Below, piece by piece: positions 47,105-58,219 of a stretch of DNA of 64,000 nt (position 1 is the first letter of the stretch; the number at the start of each line of letters is the position of its first letter). Below the pieces are notes generated by a model. The model was not told the DNA's origin and did no database searches. It saw nothing but the letters and a program-made list of their open reading frames with translations. Location: NCBI GenBank assembly GCA_026874595.1, contig CM049313.1, positions 37,352,659 to 37,416,658 of the forward strand, written 5' to 3'. Position numbers and translations under genes: made by a program. The stretch comes from Sipunculus nudus (taxonomy: Eukaryota; Annelida; Sipuncula; Golfingiida; Sipunculidae).

Positions 47105-48460
47105 AGTGCAACTGATGGAATAAAATCACTATACAATATAAAAACATATTTTATCTAGATAATATTTTTAATAGTTCTTGGTATTAAATTTACCGTACTT
47201 TTGCACAAGAAAATGTTTTTTTTAATATTTAACTTACAAATAGATTTTTCCCACATCAAAAGCTTAAACCGTTTACCTGGATGACAATGATGTTTAAAGA
47301 AAGAAAGTCCAGGTACATAAAAACTATGTCATTTAAATCCGCTCTTCAGGGCAAACCTTATTAATTGTTACTTGACGTCTCTCATTAATCTATTTTTTAA
47401 GGCTTGTACAGGCGAAATCCTTAATATAATAATATTGATATTCCTAAATAAAATACTTTTAAATATCATATGCTTTATCATTTTCTGTAGCCCTAACATT
47501 ATAAAGACTATAATCAGTTGGTTTTCTTCAGAGCACATCGTACGACTACAGGAACATGGTAACCTCCAAACAGTGTCCGTGTCTTGAGGCCTGACATGAG
47601 TTATCGTTAACCTATAATATTTACGAGGGAAACTAGCTGTAATCGCCCACGCCTATAGCTGATAACTTCCCATGGAGAATATTAAATCAGCTTAAATGGA
47701 AATGGGCAATTTCGCAGTTACACGCCAGTTATGCCAGTATAATGTAGAAATCTCTGAATTTAAAGGTTTTTAAAGCAGCCGTGTGGAACAGTGATTAAAA
47801 AATTGAAATTATCTCCAAATTAACTTGAGCCAGTGGAATTAACACTATTTTATTATTTGACTAATTAGGAGCCGTAAACATCCAGGGTTAAACGTCACGC
47901 GGTGATCCACTTTATAAATAAACTTCCAGGTCATGTTCTCCCGGGGGACTTAAAACACCGCCAACGGGAATAAATCTCAGTCACTTACTGTAGGTTTAAA
48001 TGGATTCCAGCAGAGAAACATCCGATGTTGAAATTTATGCTGCAGTTTTTAATGGAGATACTGAATAATGTTCACATAGATTAATTAGATTAATTACTTG
48101 GTGTAAATAAGGGAAAGCAACGGGATTTATGCTTGGAAGAGGCATTTGAGAAAACCTGACCAAATATACAATTTTCTGAATCTCAAAATTATATAATTAT
48201 GGAAATTAATTGGAATTTAAAAATTTAAATATTTTCTATGAGTCTAAATTAATATCGATGTTTAGAAGGAGGTGAATATTGTCAATACGACTTTTACATA
48301 CACGTCTTTTGGTCAAAGTTAAAACAAACAAAAGCCAACATTAAAGACTTTGTGATACGCGATCATTTTGATTAACGTTTTAAACTAGCATTTGTTGTTC
48401 TATAAATTGTTTAAATTGCATGTGTCCAATTAAAAGCGGATCTGCAGCCTGTTAAAACGA
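47105..48460. other. Unannotated AT-rich stretch
   Basis: No supported feature. A 71-codon frame at 47372-47587 is Ile/Leu/Phe-rich, as expected from AT-rich DNA. Confidence 0.45.
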
Positions 48461-48462
48461 CA

Positions 48463-48465
<3 letters not shown>

Positions 48466-48553
<88 letters not shown>
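48466..48553. repeat. Longest (TA)n microsatellite
   Basis: About 88 bp of uninterrupted TA, the longest in the window. Arrays of this length tend to form cruciforms and to be unstable in assemblies. Confidence 0.97.
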
Positions 48554-48556
<3 letters not shown>

Positions 48557-48559
48557 GGC

Positions 48560-50155
48560 AGAGTTACCCTCCGTTGTAAAGTGCTATATGGCCTACACAC
48601 TATAGGCCAGAGCGGTATAACTGAAGAAAAACAACACTGTAAATTCACAACAGTCTGTTTCATGGGATGCGATCTGATTGTCAGGTGAATGTGGTTAGAA
48701 TCACATTCACTGGATATAATATTCCAAATTATGTTAACAATCAACATCACCTAATGTTTTTAATGGACTTGAATGAATTAATGTGGAATGTCTGGATATC
48801 GGTTGATTAACTTTTGAGGCGTGCCTGGATGCTTTTACAGGTGGAGGTGTGCGCTCTGTGATCGTTTTCTATTTTTTGAAGGTTACCAATGTTTGACATA
48901 TTTTGTGACATTTACCGTTACTCAGATTTTTAAATACTTTGATTTGTTTAAAAGGAGGTAAATATTGTAACTTTTTTTTACCTTGAGTTTTCCTTACAAC
49001 ATATATGTCTAATCGTGACCTTTCCAGTTGAAGCAAAGTATCCCACCAAACCAGGTTGATTCTATGTTGCAGCCTTTTAAAACGAACAACCGCCAATAAA
49101 AGCTAAAGTTCATAACTCGATCTCACTCGTGAAATTAACAAGAAACTATAATGTTTTTACGTTCAAGTTATCAAAATATATTTATCCATTCGGTTGATTA
49201 TTTTGCAGTCACTGTATTCTTGCAAACGTTTGTGTGATTTGTACCATACATTGTGTGTCATTTAAATTAACCATGCATCAAAATTAGGAAATTTTGTAAT
49301 AAACACTAGCATGGAATGAATAATCTGGCCTGAATTCGTTTGGTTTGTTTTGATGCCGCCGGATACAATAGCTCCCGGTTAGAATAATTTCTGATTGATT
49401 TAAAAGGATCCTGGTTAAAAACACATTCGAATTTAAATTGGCAGATCCTTTCACTGCAACTTTTAATAAGTGACAGGGTTAATGCGCGTTAAAACAGTTA
49501 TTCCATTTCACTTCACAGAGTTTTAACTCATCACAACAGGGGGCATTTCTAATAAAAAGAACTCTGGTGCTTTGTTTATAACAGGTAAATTGAAACCACC
49601 AGAGTATTTCAAACACCTCGAAATATACTCATAATGAGAACTCCCCGCTATTATATATACAGTCTACACAGCTCCAGCCACCGTTAATAAATGTTCACAA
49701 CTGCTGAATTCCGAACAGTCCGGTTACATATATATATATATATGTTAAAATTAAGGTGTTCAATGCTTTTCGTTAGCTTGAACTTGGACGTATTTCGACC
49801 AAAATTACCATATACTTACAAAACTCCTATTGTTAAAATTTTCGCAAACCCTGCATGGGAAGAATCTCATCAAGAACTCATCTAACAGACTTCCTACAGT
49901 TCATTAATAGATAGGTCCCATTAATATTATGATCAGTAATTCAAATCTTAAACCCTTACTAGAAAAATGCATTCTCAGGAATGCAGGCCTCCGCCATGTG
50001 CGCGGTCATGAATGTAGGGTACTCCGCAACCCGTGTTTTCATTCACTTAATGAGCCTATATTCCAAGGTTTATGTGTGCATATGTGACTGTTAATTTCTG
50101 TATAATGCTGGAAGTCCTTCTTGGAGCCGGATCATTTGCCGCATGCACCCACGCC
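48560..50155. other. Unannotated stretch with a short (TA)8 at 49728-49743
   Basis: No gene or element boundary can be supported. Confidence 0.45.
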
Positions 50156-50161
50156 AAAATC

Positions 50162-50280
50162 TAATCGATTCTCCATTAACCTATCCCCTAGCAGCCCTGA
50201 AAATGTCATGGGATTCCGTTCATGATTGATTGGGGTATACTGTGAACACACACACACACACACACACACCCACACACGGG
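50162..50280 (-). repeat. Dispersed GT-containing repeat, copy 3
   Basis: On the plus strand it reads 'taatcgattct', 'gaaaatgtcatggga', 'ttccgttcatgattg', 'tgtgaacacacacacac' and 'cacacacgggtttt', the reverse complement of the 39945-40067 copy. The (AC)n tract is at 50247-50270. Confidence 0.65.
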
Positions 50281-50284
50281 TTTT

Positions 50285-51030
50285 CTTTTCAAATATCTAC
50301 TTTATTTGTACCTCAGAAATGACAAATAAGAATGAATTAATGGTGTTTTGCTTCATGAATTATTAAAGCATTTTCTCAAATTTTAAAGGATTATATGCAA
50401 TTTCACACAAGCCTGGACAAGTTTGTTAGAATCAAGATTCAGCACAGACAGTACTTATACTCAGTATTCAGTATATACTCCAAGCAGGGTTCAAATGTGT
50501 GTGCTTGGAACGACCCGTCCTTCTTAATATTCACACTTCAGAATATTGATTGCTATAGTTCATTATTAATCGGTTGAATGTTGCTTCAATATTAAAGTTA
50601 ACGGATTTCTTATCAAACTGATCCTAGCCTAAAATTTTAAAACAGGAACCCCTGTAAAGGCATTATTCTATGCGAGAATGTCTGGGATCCTCTGAAAACT
50701 GATATCTTCGTACAAGGACGTATACGGGCCGCAACAGTTGACTACGGGGCTCGCTTGATGTAGTTTGCCCAATATTGTAGATGGGGATGTATTTCCGTAG
50801 GAATTTGATATCCAAATCGCAAAAATGATTGATTAAGGATAAACAGGATAGGAACTAATTAACAATGTTATTTTACAAATGTTCAGATTCCTCTAACACC
50901 GAAATTCCAATTATTGAGTAATTGCGATATAGTGTACTTGTACGTGTAACAGAACGACGACCTCTTAGGAATTGAATAAGATAGTGTTTGTATTAAGTTT
51001 ATTTACACTGAAGCTGATGAATGAATGCAG
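50285..51030. other. Unannotated stretch
   Basis: No supported feature. Confidence 0.45.
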
Positions 51031-51034
51031 GTTA

Positions 51035-51345
51035 TAATTTTTAATGCATCCTGTGACCCCAAGGAATCCAAGAAGACCACCGTTGCAGTATTAAGATAGA
51101 GATAATGCTTTTATAATGTAACTGTCGCTAAAAACTATATGATATTGGATAGAATTATACTTTTTGAATGTGTTCTGTCGATTGTAACTAAAAAGGAAAT
51201 TTTTATGAGCTGTTTGACCCAAGGCAACCCAAAAGGGGGCCATGGCATTCTTAACAAACAGATAATGATAATATAGTGCAACTGTCGCATAAAACTTAAT
51301 GATGTTAGATAATTCGATCGATTTATACTTTTTTAATATTTCATG
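51035..51345. repeat. 160-bp tandem duplication, two diverged copies
   Basis: GATAATG at 51101 and 51261 begin matching stretches ('ataatgtaactgtcgc' / 'atatagtgcaactgtcgc', 'aattatactttttga' / 'gatttatactttttta'). The upstream halves share a 'ccaagg.a.cc' phrase. Confidence 0.65.
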
Positions 51346-51349
51346 TAAA

Positions 51350-51990
51350 ATGCAACTTACCAGGAGTTGTCGGAAGCTCACAAGAGGGTACGCAAGGTCT
51401 AAGTCAAATGTATGTACTAATGTATGTACACTGTCATATGTTATATGATATAATGATCAAAAGGAAATAGACCTTATAAAATTGATGCTTGTGATCTCCC
51501 TTACTTTATTACTGATTCTCTCATAGTATTACTACATGGTCTAGAAGCCTGCCATATTAAAAAAAACTAGAATCAATTTGTGTGGTTATATGAAAGATTC
51601 CAAGATTCCCAAAGCCTTGTTGGTGGTCTTGATGCAGAAATATTCATGTCATATTTATCTATTCTAGGTACCTTGTAGAAAAGGGGGATCGGTAGAAAAC
51701 GTCTGGATAATTTATATTACTATGCAGTTTATCTAAATGTGAGCTGACACAGGTTTTATTGTTACAAGTTATAGATAAGGTACTTCTAAAAGATAAAAAG
51801 AGACAAATATACACAAAAAACTAATCAGCCATATTTTATCATCAGATCAGAAGGCACGTCTGCATATGTAAAATGGCATATTGGCACGCATTATTCCTAA
51901 AGGAAAATTGCACATTTTGGGAATACAAATATCATTACGGTACACTCATTGGATTAATGACTATGTAGATCTGGGCATTAAGCCAACACC
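51350..51990. other. Unannotated stretch
   Basis: No supported feature. Confidence 0.45.
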
Positions 51991-52002
51991 ACTGATGGAA
52001 TC

Positions 52003-52284
52003 TTTTTTTATAATTTTTTTTGGTGGAGGTAGCCGCCTTCATCTTTTAATGCAAACTTAGCTACATATATGTACCTCTGCAGATTTCTTTTCCGGTTTAG
52101 GACTACGTGACAGGGCTTCACACGCTTCCTCTTATTTTATATCCTGGCGTTAACAAAGCCTCAGTGACTACTGCACCTGCGGGTTATGGTGCGTAACCAT
52201 CCCCATTGCGTGGTTACACCACCGGTGATCCCCCGAAAGGCGAGTGAAACACGGCCGTTGGGCAGGACTTTCCCATTACGCCGG
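52003..52284 (-). mobile_element. 5'-truncated SINE, same family as 14616-15028
   Basis: On the minus strand it starts within the body ('taatgggaaagtcctgcc') and continues through 'caacggccgtgtttcactcg', 'aggtgcagtagtcact' and 'gttaacgccaggatataaaa' to an A-rich tail. GATGGAATC flanks it at 51994-52002 and 52285-52293, a 9-bp target duplication. The tRNA-like head is missing, so it cannot be transcribed by Pol III from its own promoter. Confidence 0.85.
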
Positions 52285-52294
52285 GATGGAATCA

Positions 52295-53734
52295 CTGTTG
52301 AGTGTGCATCAACCTAGCCGTGACAAACACGACTCAGTTAGGAACCCCTACTGAGTCCTGACACAAGCCAAATTTAGAACCGCCCTGCAAGTCCACGCCA
52401 CGCTTTATAACCGTGTCTCCGCATACAGTCAGCAGACAGACCGCAGGCAGAAATCTCCGATACAACAGAACAATATACGAATATATTGGGTTATAACAGA
52501 ATATTTTACACACATGGTAGGTGTCGTTGGAGAGATAAGAAACTTATTAAAATGTCTAGTGGGTTTATTTAAAGTGACACGATATTGGTAAGCAATGAGG
52601 CGTTGTCAAAAATGACGAAAATATTTGCATCCTCATTAACTCGATCCTCAGAGTTAGATATCCAGGCACTCTGGCAAGCCAGTAATCTGGCCATAATGTC
52701 AGAGGGCCGATCTGGCCCTAGCATCAACATGGGGATGCAAATATCATAATAATGTAAACCATCAGCTGTTTCCAGTGGTAAATACCCCCCCCCCTCGGCC
52801 AATTGCGCACTGACACCTCTCATGTTATTTGATCTTTTCACATTTATTCCTGATTATTTCTTACACGTGCTCTGCCTAGACTGCAGAAGTAATTAATTTG
52901 CAACGTTAAACATAGACTTCCATATCAATGATTTACCACGAATATTTAATTAAGGTGTTAATATTTTGAAAGTGGTTAACTTGGATGCGCATTTTCACCG
53001 AGAAATCAACATGTAACATACAATTGAATGTATGGACTGTGCAGTTTATATCCTTAGTTTTAACTTGTAAAAATATAAATATTAAAGCTAAGCCCCACTT
53101 AGGTTTCACCACATTATCCAAAAACCTTTAATGGAATAATAGTTGTGGAGCAGAAAATCCCTACATTTCTTACGTGAATAATGCCTCAAAATATTCCACT
53201 TTAAATTGCACATTTAAAACGTCTCCCTAAACAGGAGGCATAATTTATACCAAGGTTTTCAATATCGTGTGCACAAAGAAAACGTCTGGGGCCTTTATCA
53301 TGCGATTATACTACCTTGTTATTACAGGAAATGACAACTAATTTCAACATATTTTTGAATTTCAGTGTCTTTGATCCCCCGATATTACCAACATATATAA
53401 CAGGTATGTAATAAAGAGTATGATCATGCAGTAAGTAGAGTGTTTCCAAATTAAGGAGGGAACCTTCACCAGAGATCTTCCATTGTTTCTCGAATTCAAG
53501 GAGAGCGGCGCAGATTGCCCAATTTTACACTTAATCTGTTACACAGCATCATCGGCCTCCGTAGATGATTGGTGAAAGGTTTCACCAAATAATTTATAAA
53601 TAGGAATGTAGCAGAATACAAGTTTTTCCGGTGTTCCGGTGTTCCGACTGTCTTTCAGGCAATTGCTGTCCTTTAGGATTGATATGTAATACATAATTTC
53701 ATGTTCAAGATAAATCCATGTTAACTCAACCTAT
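52295..53734. other. Unannotated stretch
   Basis: The minus frame 52569-52841 (90 codons) has no recognisable domain. No element ends were seen. Confidence 0.4.
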
Positions 53735-53738
53735 ATAC

Positions 53739-53882
53739 TTTTACGGGGTGACATAAAAGCGGACCGAAATGTCTCGCTTTTCTAGCGAAGCGGTTGATAC
53801 GCCGGACTTGTGCGCCACCAACATGGGTTCAAAACCGGGATCGGCCCAATGTTTGCCCCTGAGCAATTTGACTTTCGTAACA
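53739..53882 (+). mobile_element. Solo TRIM LTR with 4-bp target duplication
   Basis: The 144-bp LTR runs from TTTTACGGGG (TGTTACG with G to T) to CGTAACA and lacks about 10 bp around the GTGAAGCTTG segment. A box TAGCGAAGCGGT is at 53783-53794; the B box is damaged (GGTTCAAAACC, 53826-53836). ATAC flanks it at 53735-53738 and 53883-53886. Confidence 0.85.
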
Positions 53883-53889
53883 ATACATA

Positions 53890-54920
53890 TAAATGGTCAT
53901 TTGAAAAAGTTATCCTTATTTTATATATTCCACTGCCTTTCTTAATATTATTCGAATACGTTCTAAGCGTATCTGATAACAAGGTGCTGTGGCATTCTGG
54001 TTTTCCTATGCACGCGCATCTTCTGGTCGAAGTAGGCCTGATAGTAATTCCTGATATTATCATCCGTGGTAGTGGTATCTAAATCTTGAGGTTGCTGGTC
54101 CCGATTATCCGACATAAACCTACGGGGTTCTTAAATGTACATGACCGCCTTTCTTTTGTCAGGGCAAATTTTTTTTCCATTTTACTCTTTCAATCTTTTT
54201 ATGTGACAATAACAATAATAACTGACCTATTTCCGCCCATATTAAGGTAAACTGCAAATATATCCAGACAAAAGTTTCTACATGCAACACATAAATTTCA
54301 TGTTTTAAAGGGGCCCAATCACCTATCTGACCTTTATAAACTAAGGATAATCCCTAGGAGATTTTATACAAAATAAGCGAGAAAACGTGGATACAATGGC
54401 ATCGGACAGCATGTCAGATAGGCGAGGGTTTTGCAAATGGCGTTTTGCCTCCGCATATATGCCACATACCATGTTAGGTTATATTTATCTCCTTTTGTCA
54501 ACATTGCTGTTTTTACAAACATGTTGATGATCAACAAGTTCATCAATCTTTCAAGGAGGTATTTTAAGAACTTTCCAAAACCAGAATTACCTTTAGATCA
54601 TTAATATATAAACAGAGAAGCCAGATATCACAAATGCTTTTTAAAAAAGGTAGGTGAGTAGGCACCTTAAAGGTCCATTTGAGAACCAAATGACAGTATC
54701 TTAGTGTAATATATTTAAATTTCGTCACAATGCTATATTATTCTGCCAAGACAATTATTAATACTTTTTACTATTTAAAAACCATATTGCATAATATATG
54801 ACAGCGTTGTACCCAATATGTCTCATGTTATTTTTAAGATCGAAGGAAGGTAATTATGTTTGACTTAGACCTTGAATACCCTCCCTAACCTTTGGACAGC
54901 TCCTGGAGTAGTTGGTATTA
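53890..54920. other. Unannotated stretch
   Basis: AT-rich; no supported feature. Confidence 0.45.
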
Positions 54921-54926
54921 CCAGTA

Positions 54927-55702
54927 GAGGTTACGGAACCTTATATCAACAGATCACGTATGCGTGATGAACATAAATTTTGTAATGAAAAAAAAATAAG
55001 ATCGGGTAACACTAGGCAGCGTGAAATGTCTAGGGGAATGAATAAAGAAGTCAGTGTTTTTTTTTGTTAACAAATAACGTTAATTTATTCTTTAAAAAAA
55101 AACCCTAACATTACAATACACTAAATCAATACAATGGCACAGTATTACAGCAGTATAACAGCAAATCAATACAATCACACAGTAAAAAAAAACCAAAGTG
55201 CACAGTACCTGGATATCACCACTGTCACAGCGATAAGTCCTTTAAAATGTATAAGCCGGATGAAAAGTTCACACAAATTCTCTCGGAGATTAACAGTCCA
55301 ATGTAAAGCTCTTGTAACAATCCAGGAAGTAAACTGAAGACCAAATAAGATTCGTCACAAAATCCAGAAGAAAACTTGAAGAAAGTCAATAACACAGCCC
55401 CCTATTTATAACTTCTCACCTCCAGCCGAGAATCTTCCATTTCTCGAACAGTCTAAAGAATCTAACATAATACACAGTACACACGCGTTACAGGAACCAT
55501 CTAGAAAACGAATGCTGTGTCTCTACATATCAGGGTTCACAAGTCAGCCGACCCGGCTCGGCCAGGCGATGAAGCCCCAAGCTAGCATGACAAGGAGTGT
55601 TCAACCAGTACGGATTAAATTAAGAATGCAATACCCGGCCAGGCGAGGCCGTTACAACAAGAGTTAAGCCTGTGTCACACAATAAAAAAGACATCTGTAA
55701 CA
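54927..55702 (-). mobile_element. Solo LTR of the large LTR family, copy 2 (inverted)
   Basis: On the minus strand it begins TGTTACAGATG and ends near CCGTAACC. It matches 42410-43255 along its length except for an internal segment of about 80 bp it lacks. A TATA box (TATAAATAG on the minus strand, at 55402-55410) and an AATAAA signal upstream of the conserved 3' part are present. CAGTA flanks it at 54922-54926 and 55703-55707, a 5-bp target duplication if two bases beyond the expected end are included. No interior region remains. Confidence 0.75.
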
Positions 55703-56635
55703 CAGTACATATTAAAAATCTTATAAATCGATCCAATGTTATTCATTTTGATGCGATAGTTACAATATCAAAGCAATGTCTAGGCTATATTTTATTATGA
55801 TGGCGGCCATCTTGGATTTTGGAGGTCAGGGGGTTGATAAAATTCGTTACCTAAATTATTCCATCAGCTTACACGTGAATTGCTATCTCAATTTGGGCAT
55901 TCAATTCCTACGAGATTGGTAATTTGCTACATGAGCGACTACACTGCAACCCTTGTGTATTGGGTCTTGGGGTCACAGACTTCAATGACAGTCTCGTATA
56001 AAAGGCCATTGCCTTTCATTATTCCGGTGTGCATTTGTATACAATTAAACACCGGCATATTCAAGTTTTTGCTTCACTTAATTTGTGTTGTAAGACATAT
56101 TTGATCCAAATATATCCAAATCTGAGTTCATTACAATCAGGGCCAGTAAAGCACAACAGCTGTCGCTACGAGGCCCCAAGGTATTACTCCACTGCCGTGG
56201 TACGGTCACAGACGAGGTTCAGCCGCATCACTCATCTCGTCCACGGCCTCCGCACGGAGCATCATTTACTACTTTGTTTACAAACGTTGAAGTCTCCGCA
56301 GTCCTCTGTGCACCTGACTGCCATTCATACCAATATTTGTTGACGTCTTCAGGGACCTCCGACTTGTCCAGCCCGCCTAAGGTTGACATCTAGGCTACAA
56401 GTGGGGTAACAGTAAAGTATTGAACCTTTTGATGTTTGATATTTAATGTTCCGCCTCTCCTTTCTATCTACTTATGTACATGTCCGTGAACGGTTTATAA
56501 ATCATTATATTTTCATGTCAGTTGTGGCAAAGCAGGCATTAATTCGCCCAATTGAAGAAAATGAGGAACACAAAACCATTTATTCAATAGTAAAACACAA
56601 CGGCAGTAAAGGATGACTTTATAAGCAAAACAACA
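55703..56635. other. Mostly unannotated; YY1-like word at 55800-55817
   Basis: The sequence GATGGCGGCCATCTTGGA contains the GATGGCGGC and GCCATCTT words typical of YY1 sites. A 104-codon plus frame (56029-56343) has no recognisable domain. Confidence 0.3.
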
Positions 56636-56693
56636 CTGACTCCAAGGGCCTCCGAGAGTGGGGGGGGGGGGGGGGGGGGCGGAGGGCCGAAAA

Positions 56694-57550
56694 GGGGCCC
56701 GGGCTGGCGAAAAATTTCCAAGAACGCATAAAAAAGTTGAAAGTATATAAGACTCATCTAAATTATTTATTTAAGTGACAGTGACACTTAATCCGGATTC
56801 CGGAGTGCAAAGAAAGGGCCCGGCAGCCCAGGATTTTCACAGGACCCTATGCAAAGCATGAACATTATATTTTTAACGTATATATAAAGTGGGCCAGTTG
56901 TTAAAGGGGACTCTATAGTGAATACATTGTCCAAAAAAAACTTGTAACTGAAAATAAGGAAGACTTTCTTTTTTGCAATAACTTATACGTGTTTTGAATA
57001 AGGGAGGTCTGTGGGGCCCGGACCACCAAGGAGTTGTATTGGGCCCCATGGACTATATGTATATTTCATGTGTTTGTCTGTTACATGGTTTCAATCAGGA
57101 GGATGTGAGGTGCCCTTTGGAGACCAAAGGTTTTATCAGTCTAAAAATTACTTTAAATGACAATTATTTTTTGGTTTGTGTGTATCTTTTTGTATGACTT
57201 TAATCATGCGGGACCGTTTAAGGGGCTCGGGCTGGCCATAGTTTTCTGGGGAAGTTGGACCTAAATACATAAAATATAGAATATGTTTAATTTGTTTTTA
57301 AGGGTTATTATGCTTTTAAACCAGACTGATCGCTGCGAGGTTGGGGGGGGGGATGGTTGTCAAAGGGGGCCCGGCCTGGTGAAAGTGTCTTAATTAAGGC
57401 CCAATAAAAACTGGAAATAGGTCTATGGGGAGACTTTAATATTTGAGTTATGTTTGAACAGGGTCTATATACGAGTTGACCCGGGAGAGTCCAAGAGGGC
57501 CCGGCCGCCCAGGAGCCCCGGGTTACCAAGAAATTCTCTCTAGGGCCCGA
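56694..57550 (+). repeat. Subterminal GGGCCCGG repeat array of the hAT element
   Basis: GGGCCCGG or one-base variants start at 56695, 56816, 57014, 57223, 57367, 57497 and 57543, several with a longer shared context (CTGG or CCCAGGA following). One more copy lies near the right end at 61848. Subterminal repeats in hAT elements are known transposase-binding sites; that role here is inferred. Confidence 0.7.
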
Positions 57551-58109
57551 TAGTCTTTTTTTGTTACCTTACGCATGTTTATAATGTTCTTCAGGTCAGG
57601 AGGCTCTTAGTGGGCCATCTGACTAAGAAAGTGAAACAAAACCGCGAGGAGCGTCCACACAATAATGACCACACTTCACGTGAAAACTGAACACATATTG
57701 GCATTGCTTGAAACACCTCATATACAGTGGGATCGGCCACTTTGGCTTTCCGTTTTTTCACTAAAGGTACGTACATTTTTCTAACTGGCTTACTGCTATA
57801 TCAGTTTGTGTTTTAATTACTTTAAATTAAAAAATTTCCGTTTTTAGTCTGTCTTGCTTTTTATCCTTTGCAAACCAGATGAACGAGGGTTTGGCATAAT
57901 TTTATTATTATTATGATAGTTATTTGTAATACTTTATAGTGTTTGATAATATCTCAACTATTAGTCTATGATTGTCTTTTTTTACCATATTGTTCAATCA
58001 TTAATGGTGCGGCTGATAATACGACTACGGTCAATACACTGCTACAAGTACTAGTGTACCAATGCTACTACCACTAGTAAAAATAATGCTACTTATAATA
58101 ATAGTAATA

Positions 58110-58137
58110 CTGATTATTATTATTATTATTATTATTT
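58110..58137. repeat. (ATT)n tract inside the hAT element
   Basis: A short ATT run upstream of the transposase start. Confidence 0.85.
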
Positions 58138-58219
58138 CATATTTATTTTATATCAAATTTGTTTCTTTTACTCTTAGTTTCAGATATGAAAAGTCAAAAG
58201 TGTAAAATAGCTGTTCAAC

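Noticed and set aside
42410-55702. A full-length LTR retrotransposon bounded by the two large LTRs
   Set aside because: The two LTRs are in opposite orientation, copy 2 has its own 5-bp flanks, and no gag or pol remnants lie between them.
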